Assembly: GCA_012932865.1 (NCBI GenBank) | Contig: SAXG01000070.1 | Location: 155,529-219,528 of the forward strand | Reading direction: 5' to 3' | Source: Amylostereum areolatum | Lineage: Eukaryota > Basidiomycota > Agaricomycetes > Russulales > Stereaceae | Length of the DNA: 64,000 bases | In this document: piece after piece, positions 10,884 to 22,192 of the stretch | Numbering within the stretch: the stretch's first letter is position 1 | Layout: every line of letters begins with the position of its first letter | Position numbers and translations under genes: made by a program | Notes under the pieces: generated by a model | What the model saw: the letters and a program-made list of their open reading frames with translations, nothing else | Databases searched by the model: none | Told to the model about the DNA's origin: nothing

Positions 10884-11774
10884 ATGTTCGGTTACCCATC
10901 GCAAACGGTCTGGGCTAACCGTCCTCTCCCGCCGGGATTCCCTCAAGCTGGCTATTTCCAACCCCAATATGCGCCCCCTGGGCCGGGATTCCCTCAGCAG
11001 GCGTACTACATGGCCCCGGCGCCAGGACCACCCCTACAAGCGCATATGCCTCCTCCTAGATTTATATACCAACCTCAACCCGCGTCCCGGCCTCCACCTC
11101 CAGCACCGGCACCTTCTTCGCGTCCTGCCACAATTCCTCATCCACACGCGCGTCCGCCATCACCGGTATATTTTTATCGTCCCCATCAACCCTACTTTGA
11201 GTTGGTCGTTTCCTTGTTGCTTCAACTACTCTGAGTGATTGAACTTGCGCAGGTTCACAAACTTTTCACCTCACTCCGTCGTGCACCGGAACAAACGGTA
11301 CAGGACGGCCGAACATTGTAGGTTCTCTTTTCGCGTTGTACATTTGGCGTAGTGATGTACAAGTGCACTTTGCTAGTGTTTCAAGCGTTCAAGTATCTAG
11401 GTGTCCGACCCGACATTGCAGAATATATACGCTCACTCCGCACCCCCGAGGATGCCCTCGCCGAAGGAAGACGTTACCATGATGCCCAGAGAGGGGACTG
11501 GAAGGATGTACGAGAATCAGTCATGGACAACGTGCTATACCTCAAGTTCACCCAACATCTGCACCTTGCGGATATACTCAAGTCGACGGACGGACGAGAG
11601 TTGATCGAAGACAGCAGAGTAATGATTCCTTTTTGCTTTCCAGTAAGGATGGCTATGCTGACGATTGGGCGATCGTAGACGAACTCGTTCTGGGGATGTG
11701 GGGCAAACGGAAAAGGGCAGAATAAGCTGGGGAAGGCTCTGATGCGACTTCGCGGGACGTTGCTGGAGAGGTAG
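10884..11774 (+). CDS. NADAR-domain protein 2, Pro/Tyr-rich N-terminus
   Basis: NADAR-family protein of 239 residues. Exons 10884-11200, 11253-11317, 11377-11618 and 11679-11774 are in frame. The first ~95 residues are low-complexity, rich in Pro, Gln, Tyr and Ala (for example PGFPQAGYFQPQYAPPGPG), prion-like in composition and probably disordered. The NADAR fold follows: FTNFSPHSVVHRNKRYRTAEH, LFQAFKYLGVRPDIAEY, DGRELIED and the signature FWGCGANGKGQNKLGKALM, ending soon after. The middle exons (65 and 242 nt) match NADAR 1 exactly in length. It follows the PARP gene on the same strand with its own TATA box, so the genes are clustered but separately transcribed. Confidence 0.9.
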
Positions 11775-12680
11775 CATGTTCTGAGGCATATAGTCATGAT
11801 GTAAGTTAGTAGGGGCTCATCGCAGTTTCTATGAACCTCGCCTCGCCTCGTCTTGATTTTCTGCCACAGTACTCCCAGTGAAGAAGTGCGAATGCGATCA
11901 AAGATTAATCCACCTTTGTCCTCTAAGTATCAGCAGCATTCAGGGTTCCTCGTGTTCCGGTATGCTATCGATGTCTCGCCCCCCAATACTAGCTTCAAGC
12001 GGAGTCAAAAAGAAAAGCACACACACTTCCAGATTTTCACTGCATCCCACGACATGTACACGCGTTTGATTATCGATATCCTCAGACAAAGCATTGGCAT
12101 GTATCGAGCCGACAACGCAAGGCGACTCCATGCGAATACTGAGAGACAAACACAAGGGCCCCCAAGGGGTATCTGTCCGCCGTGACCGGGAGCCCACCAC
12201 CCGTTTTCACAGCACCAACAGTCCCCGGCTGTACAATACAGTTGCGGGACAATGGTACCTTCCCATACCTTCCTCGTGTCGCGTGGCTTATCCGGCATGA
12301 TGCATCACGCCTTGCGCCCGGTTTCTGAAGCACGAAGACTCCGGCCCTGCGGACTTCTGGGCGCGCGGTACGTACCAATCTCAAGCTCCGTGGTCCGCCT
12401 TCTCTCGAGTCATGAAGGTTGAACCTTCAAAAAACAGGCGCCCTCTGAACACGATAGGCTGGACCGGGGACCGGCAGTGGACCCTTGTTGCAATTTTGTA
12501 TCTTCCGTCACAAAGCAAGCCCACGAGGTCGGCCATTTCCTGGTCTCTCAGCTCGTTCTCCTAGATCCTCGAATCCATTATCCAGTGCTTTCCCCACTAT
12601 ATAGCTTTGCGCCAAACGGCGTAGAACAAACCCCCCCTTCTCCCCCCTTCTCATACTGTTAAATAATCCCAGCTTTACCA
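11775..12680. other. Intergenic, NADAR 3 promoter at right end
   Basis: About 0.9 kb with no recognisable gene. ORFs on both strands are short and low in codon structure. No CaaX-ending peptide was found. Confidence 0.5.
12598..12604 (+). promoter_or_regulatory. TATA box of NADAR 3
   Basis: TATATAG 77 bp before the start codon. Confidence 0.4.
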
Positions 12681-14187
12681 ATGCATGCCAAAACGCTCTG
12701 CCAACTTGCCGGCTGGATCCCGCGGCGGAATGCGGCAGGGGTGCGTTCCCATTCCTATGTTCTCGCCCTGTCATGGGATCCCTTTCAATTATAATGAAGT
12801 AGACTCATCTTCTGACTAGGTCATCGAGGGATATGCGGCTCCCCCGGAGCACAATGGACGTTATCCAAGGACCGTTCCTATATTCGACCGCGGAGCCCAG
12901 ATCCCCGCGATAGTACCCTCCCTTCCCGGTCAGGCCTTTGTTCATGCTCCAGATCGAGGACACCGCTCCCATGCGAAGCCAGATATACAAGATGAAATGA
13001 GGACGCAGCACTCTACAAGGCGCGAACATGGGACACGGAGAACTGCCTCCAGATCCAGGGAGGACGTAACCTTTGCTCAGCACCCACGAGCGCAAGGTCA
13101 AGACTTTCATCGCAATTCCGAACAGCTACGACACCAATCTTCGATGCCGCTCGCTCATGCAGTCGCCCTTCCTTCCGAATGGTCCGCTTCTCAGATCGCG
13201 CAAGGACGCTCCCCGCTCGACAACCCGCCCTCTCGTGGCCGTGCGCGTACTACGCAGCACAGACCGTCTCCTTTGGTCCTCCCCACCAGTCAGGAACGCT
13301 CCCAACCACGGTCCAGTATGCGCAAAGTCTTCGGAAGATCGCAGTCGCGACCGCAGCGAGAGGTCCACTTTGGCGAAGACGACGTGCGGCTCATCACCCC
13401 TCGCCCAGGGGCGATATTCAACGTCCCGCCACCCCCCAAGGCGGTCCATCGTCCGCCGACGCCTGGTGTTGCATTGCGAGAGCTTCCGTCCGTCCAAGGT
13501 CACGCTCCAGCACAAGAGCCCATCCATTTCTCAAACGCCCCATGGGATCCTGTCTTTCCGTGAGTGGCTCAACTTCGTTTGAGACGAACCTCGAAGACTA
13601 AACGTATTTAGCTTTTCAAACTGCTCAAACTTCCCCGTCACCCACGAAGGCGTGGTATACCCCACTGCTGAACATCGTACGTCCTCTCGCACCTCCGCAG
13701 CGTCCTCGCGTGTTTATCAGGCTTACGTCGCCTCTGTACCAGTCTACCACGCTCTGAAATACCTACATTACGACGCAGACCGCGCCGAGCTCATGCGCAA
13801 GTGTCCCAACGTCAACGTCCTCCGTGAGCAGGCCCAGACCGCGCGCAACCTTCGTCGCGTCCGTCGCGACTGGCTCGAAGTCAACACCGGGCTTATGGAC
13901 ATGATCATCCGGGAGCGGTTCTCCCAGAACGAGGTTCTGCGGCGCATGCTGCTTGAAACGGCAGGTCGAGAGCTAATCTTCGAAGACCAGGTGCGTCGGG
14001 CTGCAGGCTGGGGACGATCTGAAACGACTTTATGCTGACATCGCAATCTTAGGACGACCAGTACTGGGCTGCCGGTGGCGACGGGCGTGGGGCAAACATG
14101 CTTGGACGTGCGCTCATGCGTTACAGGGATTGGGCGATGAGCACGAGTACCTCCTCCCGTCGACGGCGACGCGACCACAGTGCATGA
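12681..14187 (+). CDS. NADAR-domain protein 3, long disordered N-terminus
   Basis: NADAR-family protein of about 415 residues. Exons 12681-12740, 12820-13559, 13612-13676, 13743-13990 and 14053-14187 keep frame. Residues ~1-265 are rich in Arg, Ser, Pro and Gln and look disordered. The domain follows: FSNCSNFPVTHEGVVYPTAEH, LYHALKYLHYDADRAELM, a helical middle and AGRELIFEDQ. The usual FWGxGxDG motif has become YWAAGGDGRGANMLGRALM, so the first Gly is replaced by Ala. The exon carrying the TAEH motif is 65 nt, as in NADAR 1 and 2, but the following exon is 248 rather than 242 nt. It is the most diverged of the three and may have shifted specificity. Confidence 0.9.
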
Positions 14188-14438
14188 AGACGAGGTGAAG
14201 ACAGACCGACGCAGCTTTCCAATCAAATTAATCAACCGCCGAGTGACCCTGGCCGGTCACGAGAGCACATGCAAACAACATTTCCTCCCGCAAATTCTAG
14301 TCAAAGCAAATATGTATAATCCGCATTAATAACGGTACAAGTACAGTAATCCGTAGTTACATAGTATGAGCAGCCTACTACAATTGAACAAAATGAGAAA
14401 GATAGAACCTGATGTATAACTGTGCGGCCATGGTGCAT

Positions 14439-17298
14439 TCATCTACCGCCAGAATTCCCAGCCTGAGAACTGCTCTCCCCACCGGGAGGTCCCCCTAGAC
14501 CACCGTCAGCAAAAGGCGTGGTCGCAAACCCCATCCCACCAGCGATGCTCTCGATGTAAGCATCCCATCCGTCCAGCCTTGCAAGATTTAAACGTGAGCA
14601 GCTAGAAGAAAGACGAAGACACAACACAGCAACACACCCGTAGCTCGAAGTCCACATGCCCGCTCCGGAGTCAACAAAGCCTAGGCCGCCCAGCCCGCCT
14701 GACTCCAATGACGATGGTATTCCTGGCAACATCCCGTTGAATACCTCGGAGGATGAGTTGGAGCCACCTCCCAGGTTTCCACCCATCTCTCCATCCTTCA
14801 ATTCCTCTCCGCCAGGGATACCTTCAAAGTTGAACTCCCTTCCGAATCCGAACATGTAGGACGGTGTACAGGTTGCACCGGCGGCGTCCGGCGTGGCTTG
14901 CGAGAACATTGATTGGCTGCCAATTGGATGGATTTTCCCGACACCACCATCACCCCTTCCATCGAGCCCAAACGATGTCGCCGTTGTCAGCAAACGGGAC
15001 AGGTCGTTTTGTTGAGGCAACCATGTGCTGGTGGACCCATTGACTCCGCCACCGCTTGGAAACGCCGGCGATCCCTGGAACATGTGCGAATCCGCCCACG
15101 GCTGCGTCAATTCTATTCTGGGTTCATTTTGAGTGTCCGTGTAGGATTGCGAAGGCACGATACGTGGTGCGATACCGAAGTCGAGGCCGCAATAACTTTT
15201 CTGGGAACTTGTGGAGGGCGAGGACGAGCTTGAGGTCTCGCCGAATAGGCAACATGGTTGATGCAACTGAGAAGCCCTCGCTTCTTGAAGGGGTGTTTCT
15301 CCAATGGTGCTAAGCTGGTTGAGGACATCCCTAAAATCACGCATTTTAGTTAGCGTGTGCATCCTGCCGCCGTAGTACAGACATACCAGACCCTGCCTCC
15401 TAATCGGGTCCTACATACCCGAGATAATCAGGTCAGGTTCAAAGGCAAGTTCAAAGAAATGCGAACCGTGTTTCGCACGACTTCAGCAGCCGCATGCACT
15501 TCTGAATATCGACCATTTCTTTTGTGATGTCAATGGGCATTCCCGATAGTTTGGCACTCCACAAATTCAGTAGCAGTATGACCCCGGACGCGAACGCGGT
15601 TCCCTACATAAGTAGGTCCCAAAGTTACACTTCATTTGAAGATTAAACGCGCTAAGGCGTACCTGGAGAGAGTAAAACGGACGGTCAGGCATGCGTGTCA
15701 AACACGTGTCGATTATGTTGCTGCTCAATCGTGCCGCATTTGTACATATAGAAAGCGATGGGTAGGGGAGCGTTGACGGCTTGCTTGGTGAAGGGATGAA
15801 GGGACGGTGGACCGTGATTTGCAGCATGTGGTACGTCGAAAAGAGGTGAGCTGACTGGATGAAGAACACATCGTCTTTCCGAGTGGGATCCCAATGAACT
15901 AATGGGTCTATGAGGACTGTCAAAGGGTATGAGAAAGGGACAGATGCGTACGATGGTCGGGAACAGAGTCAAGCCACTTGTTCAGCGCCGAGTCGAGTTC
16001 GGCGACAATGTGCTGTTCCCACCGAGGGCCTGTGAAGCCTAGACTGGACTTGTTGATGGCGTACTACATGGATATCACAACAAGCTTAAGATAATAAACA
16101 TAGAGTCGGTGAAACATCACTGACGATCGTGCGAATGGCGAATCCGAGAATCCTACCAAGCTTCAAGAGTCCAACGAAATGAGATATCCGGGATGGCTTG
16201 CCGGGAGGCTGTTGGAATGCCTGCGTTGGGTCTGAAGGCGTCCAGTACTCGTCGTCACATTCTACGGGGTATTCGACGTCGAAGCTACCAGTAGGGCGTG
16301 AGTGACAACAAGGAAACAAAAGGAGACGGACGTACTCTTCGTCTTGTAATGCACAGGGTCGACCAAACATAGAACTCATCCATCGGTCTATAAGAAATAA
16401 CGACCTAGCATAACATTGATTGTGAACATCCAAACACAATCCTGCTTGACACAGCTTGACACCTTACCAAAACGCTCGTTTCCACAGCTCTCCCTCAACC
16501 GTTGGCCGAGAGCCATACACTTTCCTTCTGTGAGCGCCAACGTCTTGAATCATGCGAAGGGCAATCCCTGACAAGGTCCATGCTGAAACGGGGACCGAAG
16601 AGCCTTGTAAGAACGTAGCTGCTAACTTAAGTGGATGTCAGCAGTACTCATACGACGTGAAAAGCTGCGAGGCGTACGGTGTAAGCTTGTATGTCGTGAA
16701 GGGAGGGAGACGTGAGCAGCGCTTTCCTCCCCAAATGGACCTGCGTAAACCACTTCCACCCCGATGTGTGCCACGAGGCTTCAGGTTTTAGCTTGACGCG
16801 CGAATCGTCCGAGTACCTGGAAGCGCACGCGCATACAAGGAGGACAACACCACCAAATGCGTGGTTTCGGACGTGCAGACCGTCCGCGATGTCTTTCTCG
16901 AGTGTCGGTCGGTGGAGTATTGGTTTGTAGATGTTGATGTGAGCGAAGAAAAGATCGACAAGGGCGGACAGAAGGTCGGGTTCTGGGAATTGGTACGCGC
17001 AGGCGGTCTCATCGAACAGTTGCTCCCACTGCATTGTAGGTTGGTCAGATAGTCTGGTCATATAGCATAGAAACTCACAGGGTGAGTCGTCCAAAATTCA
17101 TCCCTGAGTTTATCCTTGTGCAGCTGCCACAGCACGCTAGAGGTGGTGGACGCCGGGCGACCGCCCGATGCCTCCAGTTTCATGTTTAAAGCCGTTTTGA
17201 CGATCGCCACGCCGCTTGATTTGCCGAAAAAACGCTTCCCTAGGTTGATCTCATGGAATTCCTTCCTGAGTTCCTCGACCGCTTTCTCGTCGTCGGCA

Positions 17299-17331
<33 letters not shown>

Positions 17332-18068
17332 GGACCGAGGTCTCGTTCATCACGAAAGTGAGGGAGGTTGCTCGGGGAGTTGGGGAGTGCGGGGGAGCTG
17401 GACGGGCCAGCTGGTAAGGCGAACGGTGAACGTGAATCCCCGCTTTGGAGGTTCGGATGTTGCCTAGTGTGGACGGGAGTGTGGCCAAGCACCTGAGATA
17501 TGTCTGCGCCCGGGTTTATCTACGGTGCCAGTGGGTGTTAGGGGTACGGATGTTGATTCGAAGGATATGCGGCACACCTTTTGAATGTAGGCCTCTAATT
17601 TCTCCAAGCGATTCTCCAGGCTCTCGATGTACCTGAACTCAAACGTACCGCTCGGACGTCTGAAACGAGTCGAATACAGCCGGGAACTCACGCTTTAGAG
17701 GACTCGCGTTTCTAGGGAACTGGTGTCAGTGTCCGGACGAGGAACAGAGGCTCAGATATTCAACATACTTTCGCCGACTCGAGATAAGAGCACGGGAGCC
17801 TGTACGTAGCGCAATTGGAGCACTTGGATCCTACGTGCTCGTCGCCGTCGCCTTAGACATCGAGAGTGAGATGCATATGTCGAAGTCGGGAGAACCAACC
17901 GCCATACATCGGACTGAGATGCACTGTCATGAGCGTTGTCGTCATCGAAATTGAAGATGCGGGGACCGTACCTTTCCTACGTCGACAGTTATCACAAGCG
18001 CGAAGTGCTCTTCTCCTTTTGCCGCGAACACCAATAAGATTGTCGTCAGACTCATCGCCGGAAGACAT
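14439..18068 (-). CDS. Zn2Cys6 fungal transcription factor
   Basis: Nuclear DNA-binding regulator with an N-terminal Gal4-type binuclear zinc cluster and a fungal-specific transcription factor middle domain. The start MSSGDESDDN is at 18068. Across an intron the cluster reads CDNCRRRKVRC, then CSNCATYRLPC near 17800. A coiled-coil-like linker (YIESLENRLEKLEAYIQK) follows, then a run of eleven Asp encoded by a GTC/GAC repeat near 17290-17330. The middle domain includes LVDLFFAHINIYKPILHRPT, LWKRAFWSLFLIDRWMSSMFGRPCA-type helices and DFDVEYPVECDDEYW. The C-terminal exon (14439-15362) is Ser/Gly-rich. There are many introns; exon borders in the middle were not all fixed. Targets are unknown. It is the first gene beyond the NADAR cluster, convergent with NADAR 3. 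Confidence 0.9.
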
Positions 18069-18478
18069 GGTGGAGGAGAGCAAAGTGCTAGAAGGCTGTT
18101 TCAATGACCACTTGGGTGGGGAATGAGGTGTGATAGAGAGAAAAAAGCTCGAAAGCTCTGAGGAGTTATAAAGTTACATCGCCAGTGCCAAACACTGCGA
18201 CTGCGCAAGAGTCAGAGCGCCGCCGGCAGCAGACGTCAGCCGACGGCTTGCTCATTATAGCCGCATCCGTCTTTGCACCCACTGCCACCCACACCAACAT
18301 GTAACTTACTTATTCTATGTACTCAAAAGAAAGGGCGTCTGTGGACACTGGAAAGTGAAACTGGTCGCATACTACATGATACTTGCCACGCCCACAGCCT
18401 TTTGTTACTTTTGCCAAAGCGGCCGCCGGCCACGGCGGCGGCCACTCAGATATTGTCTCATCCTAGCAAAAGAAAAAC
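18069..18478. other. Intergenic, no gene recognised
   Basis: Promoter side of the transcription factor and flank of the tRNA gene; nothing else seen. Confidence 0.5.
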
Positions 18479-18559
18479 TGCATTAACGGAGAATCGAACT
18501 CCGGGCGGGTCGAGTCTTTTCAATGGCAACGACCCAGGTTACCACTACCCCACTAATGC
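18479..18559 (-). tRNA. tRNA-Gly (GCC) with a short intron
   Basis: Read on the minus strand it folds as a complete cloverleaf. The acceptor GCATTAG pairs with TTAATGC (one G-U), the D arm is GGGT/ACCT, the anticodon stem GGTCG/CGACC and the T arm CGGAG-TTCGATT-CTCCG. The anticodon loop reads TTGCCA followed by about 10 extra nucleotides, the standard place for a nuclear tRNA intron just after position 37. Anticodon GCC reads glycine GGC/GGU codons. Confidence 0.9.
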
Positions 18560-19360
18560 TTGTGAGAGTGCTGCTAATGGAAGAATATTATAATCTTTCG
18601 ACCTGCTCAGTCATCTTTGTCAGTCTTTTCTGGCGAACTCATGTTCGCTCGACCTTCCGCCTACCTTGTCTCTCTCAACCCTTCATGTAAGTACCTCTCA
18701 ATGCTACAGTGGCCTACCTTATCTTGCTCCGAACAACGGTCATAGGTCGATGCCCTTAACCACGGAGGCTCTTCGTATCCATGGCCCGTAAGTAGGGATC
18801 CAGAACCTCTGGCAGCTGCCTCACGCTTGACTGGAATAACCGAGGCGCAATCTGGGAACAAGATGACAAGGACATCAGAGGGTAGGCGTACCCTGGCCGC
18901 GCCTGTTTGTATGCATCGCTACCCAAATGGTGTACCAGGGCAGGGCTGGGTCACTTCGAATTCACAGGCGTATACGAGGAAATAAGGATCCGCCACGGAA
19001 GGTTTGATGCCATTCCTGCTGGAATTGATCGATTCCGTCAGCTGCGAGGGCAAAAGAGGCATGTTTGGCCGTAGAGGATAATCTGGTGCCGTAGCAGCCG
19101 TACCGACCTGCGCCGCGACCCTGCACAGACGGTCACAAGACAAGCCCAACTCCCCGCCCGCGCGCACCAGGCGGCAGGCACGACCGTACATCTGTTCCGA
19201 CATTCGCTCAGAACTCCCTGCGCGCCAGGATGGACGGCCCGCTGCTCTATGCAGGCAACGCCGTCGCTTGTATAAAACCCACGGGTTCTCCCAATGTTTC
19301 CCCTTGCGTCTTCCTAGACCAACCCCACCGCCGCTTCCGAGTGCACTTCCCATAGGCACC
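18560..19360. other. Intergenic, no gene recognised
   Basis: About 0.8 kb upstream of the sugar transporter. A short frame starting MFARPSAYLVSLNPS (18643) ends at a GTAAGT and leads nowhere I can follow. Confidence 0.4.
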
Positions 19361-21428
19361 ATGGGTAAAGGCGTACGACTGCGTTTTCTTCTCTGGGGTA
19401 TATGGCACTAATTTTTTCTCTATATACAGTACAGCGCGTCGATTGCTTCCAACCCGGTGCGCGCGCTCTCACTTATGTTTGTCGGGTGACAACGCTAAGC
19501 AGTTTATCTAGTACATTGTCGGTTCATTCGCATGCATCGGCGGCGGTCTCTTTGGGCTGGACATCTCGTCCATGTCCGGAGTGTTGAACGTGAGCTCCCT
19601 CTCGCTCCTATCTATCTCCTTGCAGTTTTTCATCACGCGCTTATCTTCCAGAACGATGCCTATAAAAGTACCTTCGGTTTCGTGAGTATCCATAAACACC
19701 TCGTTCGCCGATATTGCCTCACGTCCTCATCATATAGCCCGGTTCAAATGCTCAAGGCGCTATCGTGGCTGCCATGCCTGCGGGCTCCTTTGCTGGAGCC
19801 CTCGCGGTCTCCAAACTCGCGGACTTGATTGGGCGCAAGAAGACCATCATCATCTCTGGTCTCATCTGGGTCATCGGGTCTATCCTCCAGTGCGCCTCAG
19901 TAGTAAGTTGGTCCGCTCCCTGGCAAAAGTCCTCCGTTCGCTGACTACCTTCCTCGTCTAGAATCGCGGTATGCTGGTCGTTGGTCGTATCGTCTCTGGC
20001 GTCGCCGTAGGAATCGCTTCCGCCGTCGTCCCCGTGTACCAGTCTGAGATCACCGAACCCCGTATCCGTGGTCGTCTCGTGGCAATGCAACAATGGTCGA
20101 TTACCTGGGGTATCCTTATTCAATACTTTATCCAATTCGGATGCTCCTACATCGATGGGGTTGCGTCGTTCCGTATCCCATGGGGCCTTCAGATGATTCC
20201 CGCCATCATCTTATCCTCCGGTATGATCTTCTTCCCTGAATCCCCCCGTTGGCTCGTGGACAACGACCGGTCAGTTTTCGCCATTTTTCACCCTTCCATG
20301 TCATATTCTGACGATATGTTTCAGTGAAGAAGAGGCACTCGAAATCCTTGCAGATCTTCACGGAGGTGGCGACAAGCGCAATGAGCTGGTGCAGCTCGAA
20401 TTCGAGGAGATCAAAGGTCAAGTCCACTTCGAACGCACCGAAGGTGCCAAGTCCTACCTCGACCTTCTCAAGCCGGGCATTTTCCGTCGTTTCAGTCTCG
20501 GTGCATCTCTCCAGATGTGGTCCCAACTTTCCGGCATGAACATCATGATGTACTACATCGTCTACGTCTTCCAAGGGGCCGGTCTCACTGGCCGTCGCGG
20601 GAATCTGATCGCCGACTCCGTGCAATACGTTTTGAACGTCGCCTTTACCAGTGTGTATTTGAACATTGCTATCTATACGCTCACCTTGCTCAACGTATTC
20701 TAGTCCCCGCCATTATCTACATTGACCGTTGGGGACGTCGTCCTATGCTGCTTGCTGGAACGCTGTTCATGGGTTTCTTCCTCATGCTCGTCGGTGGTCT
20801 GCAGGGTCATTTCGGAGAATGGGGCACCGTCGACAATGCCCGTGTCTGGGTCATCAACGGCCACGACGCTGCTACCAAGGGGATCATCGTCTGCTCCTAC
20901 CTCTTCGTGTGCAGGTACGTTTCTCCCGTCCACAGAGGTATAAATAAACTATTGACCACTGTCAACAGCTTCGCTATCAGCATGGGCCCAGTGTCCTGGA
21001 CCTACCCGGCCGAGATCTTCCCCATGCGTGTCCGTGCCAAAGCTGTCTCGTTCTCCACGGCCACCAACTGGGTCTTCAACTTTGCGCTCGCCTGGGCCGT
21101 GCCCCCGGGTCTGTCCACGATTGCGTACAAGACTTACTTCATCTTCGGCACCTTCAACTTCGCGGCGTTCATCCACATCTTCTTCATGTTCCCCGAGACG
21201 GCCGGACGGACGCTCGAGGAGATCGAAGAGGTGTTCGGACAGGGTCACATCTTCACGGCTTGGAAGATCCCGCGCGGGGTGGGCAAGAAGACCCTCGAGC
21301 AAGCGGTCGCGGAGCGCAAGGGGGTCGAGGTTCGTACCGCTTTTCTCTATTCACTCGGTGCTAGGCTGACCCTCCTTATTCAGGAGGAGGCGTACGACGA
21401 TCACAAGCTGGACAAGGAGAGCGCGTGA
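19361..21428 (+). CDS. Sugar (hexose) transporter, MFS family
   Basis: Twelve-helix plasma-membrane sugar/proton symporter. The start MGKG at 19361 is followed by small exons, then IVGSFACIGGGLFGLDISSM, the characteristic first helix with the D-x-S/G motif. Family marks follow in order: LADLIGRKKT (loop 2-3), GRIVSGVAVGIASAVVPVYQ, the PESPRWL motif at the end of the first half, IDRWGRRPMLL, SWTYPAEIFPMRVRAKA and the terminal PETAGRTLEEIEEVFG. Total length is about 530 residues, as expected. Introns at about 20268-20325, 20653-20703, 20915-20969 and near 21330 interrupt it. The substrate is probably glucose or another hexose, but transporters of quinate or other polyols share these motifs. Confidence 0.93.
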
Positions 21429-22192
21429 GGACGGATGAGATGATGTCGTTATGCATTCTATCCAATCTGTCTTCCCCTCTTCCTTCGGTCGGTGTTGTTT
21501 CATGTAATCCCTTTGTCCTTTACGGTCCCCAGCTCTGGTGCTTTCCCCAAGCGGGGACACATGTATCACTATTCACACTTGCGACTTCTTGTCATCTGGA
21601 TCCACGATTCCATGTTGTACCTTACAGCCACTCCGCTTGCAAGGACTTCCCGTTTTTTGTACTCGAAACGTCAGAGGTATCACACTTGAGATTGCGCCAC
21701 TGTTTGATCCTCCAGGGTGCGATTCAGATCGGACCCCAGCGAGACTGCAAGTTGTGGTCATCAACAAACACCATGGTCGACTGTTTTCCAGCCGCCATGA
21801 TTCTAACCGCAGAAGACTCACAGAAATACAGGACGATGAATGCACTGTCAGTTGGGCGCGTTCGACGAGACCACTTGAGTATGACCGCCCGTAAACCCAG
21901 ATTATGGTGTGTATGCATGCGTGGATTGCAAAGTTGTCGGTCGGTGGGTATTATAAGGCGTATAAAACGTACAAGTACCGGAAATGGGTGTCAAAATAAG
22001 AAGAAAACAACTGCTCTCGCTCGTACATCATATTAGAGTCGTGGACTGCTCATCACATCGTAACGGGGAAAGATAAAAGAAACAAAGGTCGTGGCACCGC
22101 GGCCCTCCGAACGCCCGCGTTCGCAGAGCTAACTTCGCCTTTCGTCGTCACCGTCGTCACCGCCTTCGAACCGCAGGACAAGCAGCGTCGGC
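21429..22192. other. Convergent intergenic region, no gene recognised
   Basis: Lies between the transporter 3' end and the 3' end of the minus-strand Ser/Pro-rich gene. Long open frames here are broken and show no family signal. Confidence 0.5.

Noticed and set aside
14656..15313. Plus-strand frames within the transcription factor
   Set aside because: They mirror the Ser/Gly-rich C-terminal exon on the minus strand; composition follows the antisense gene.
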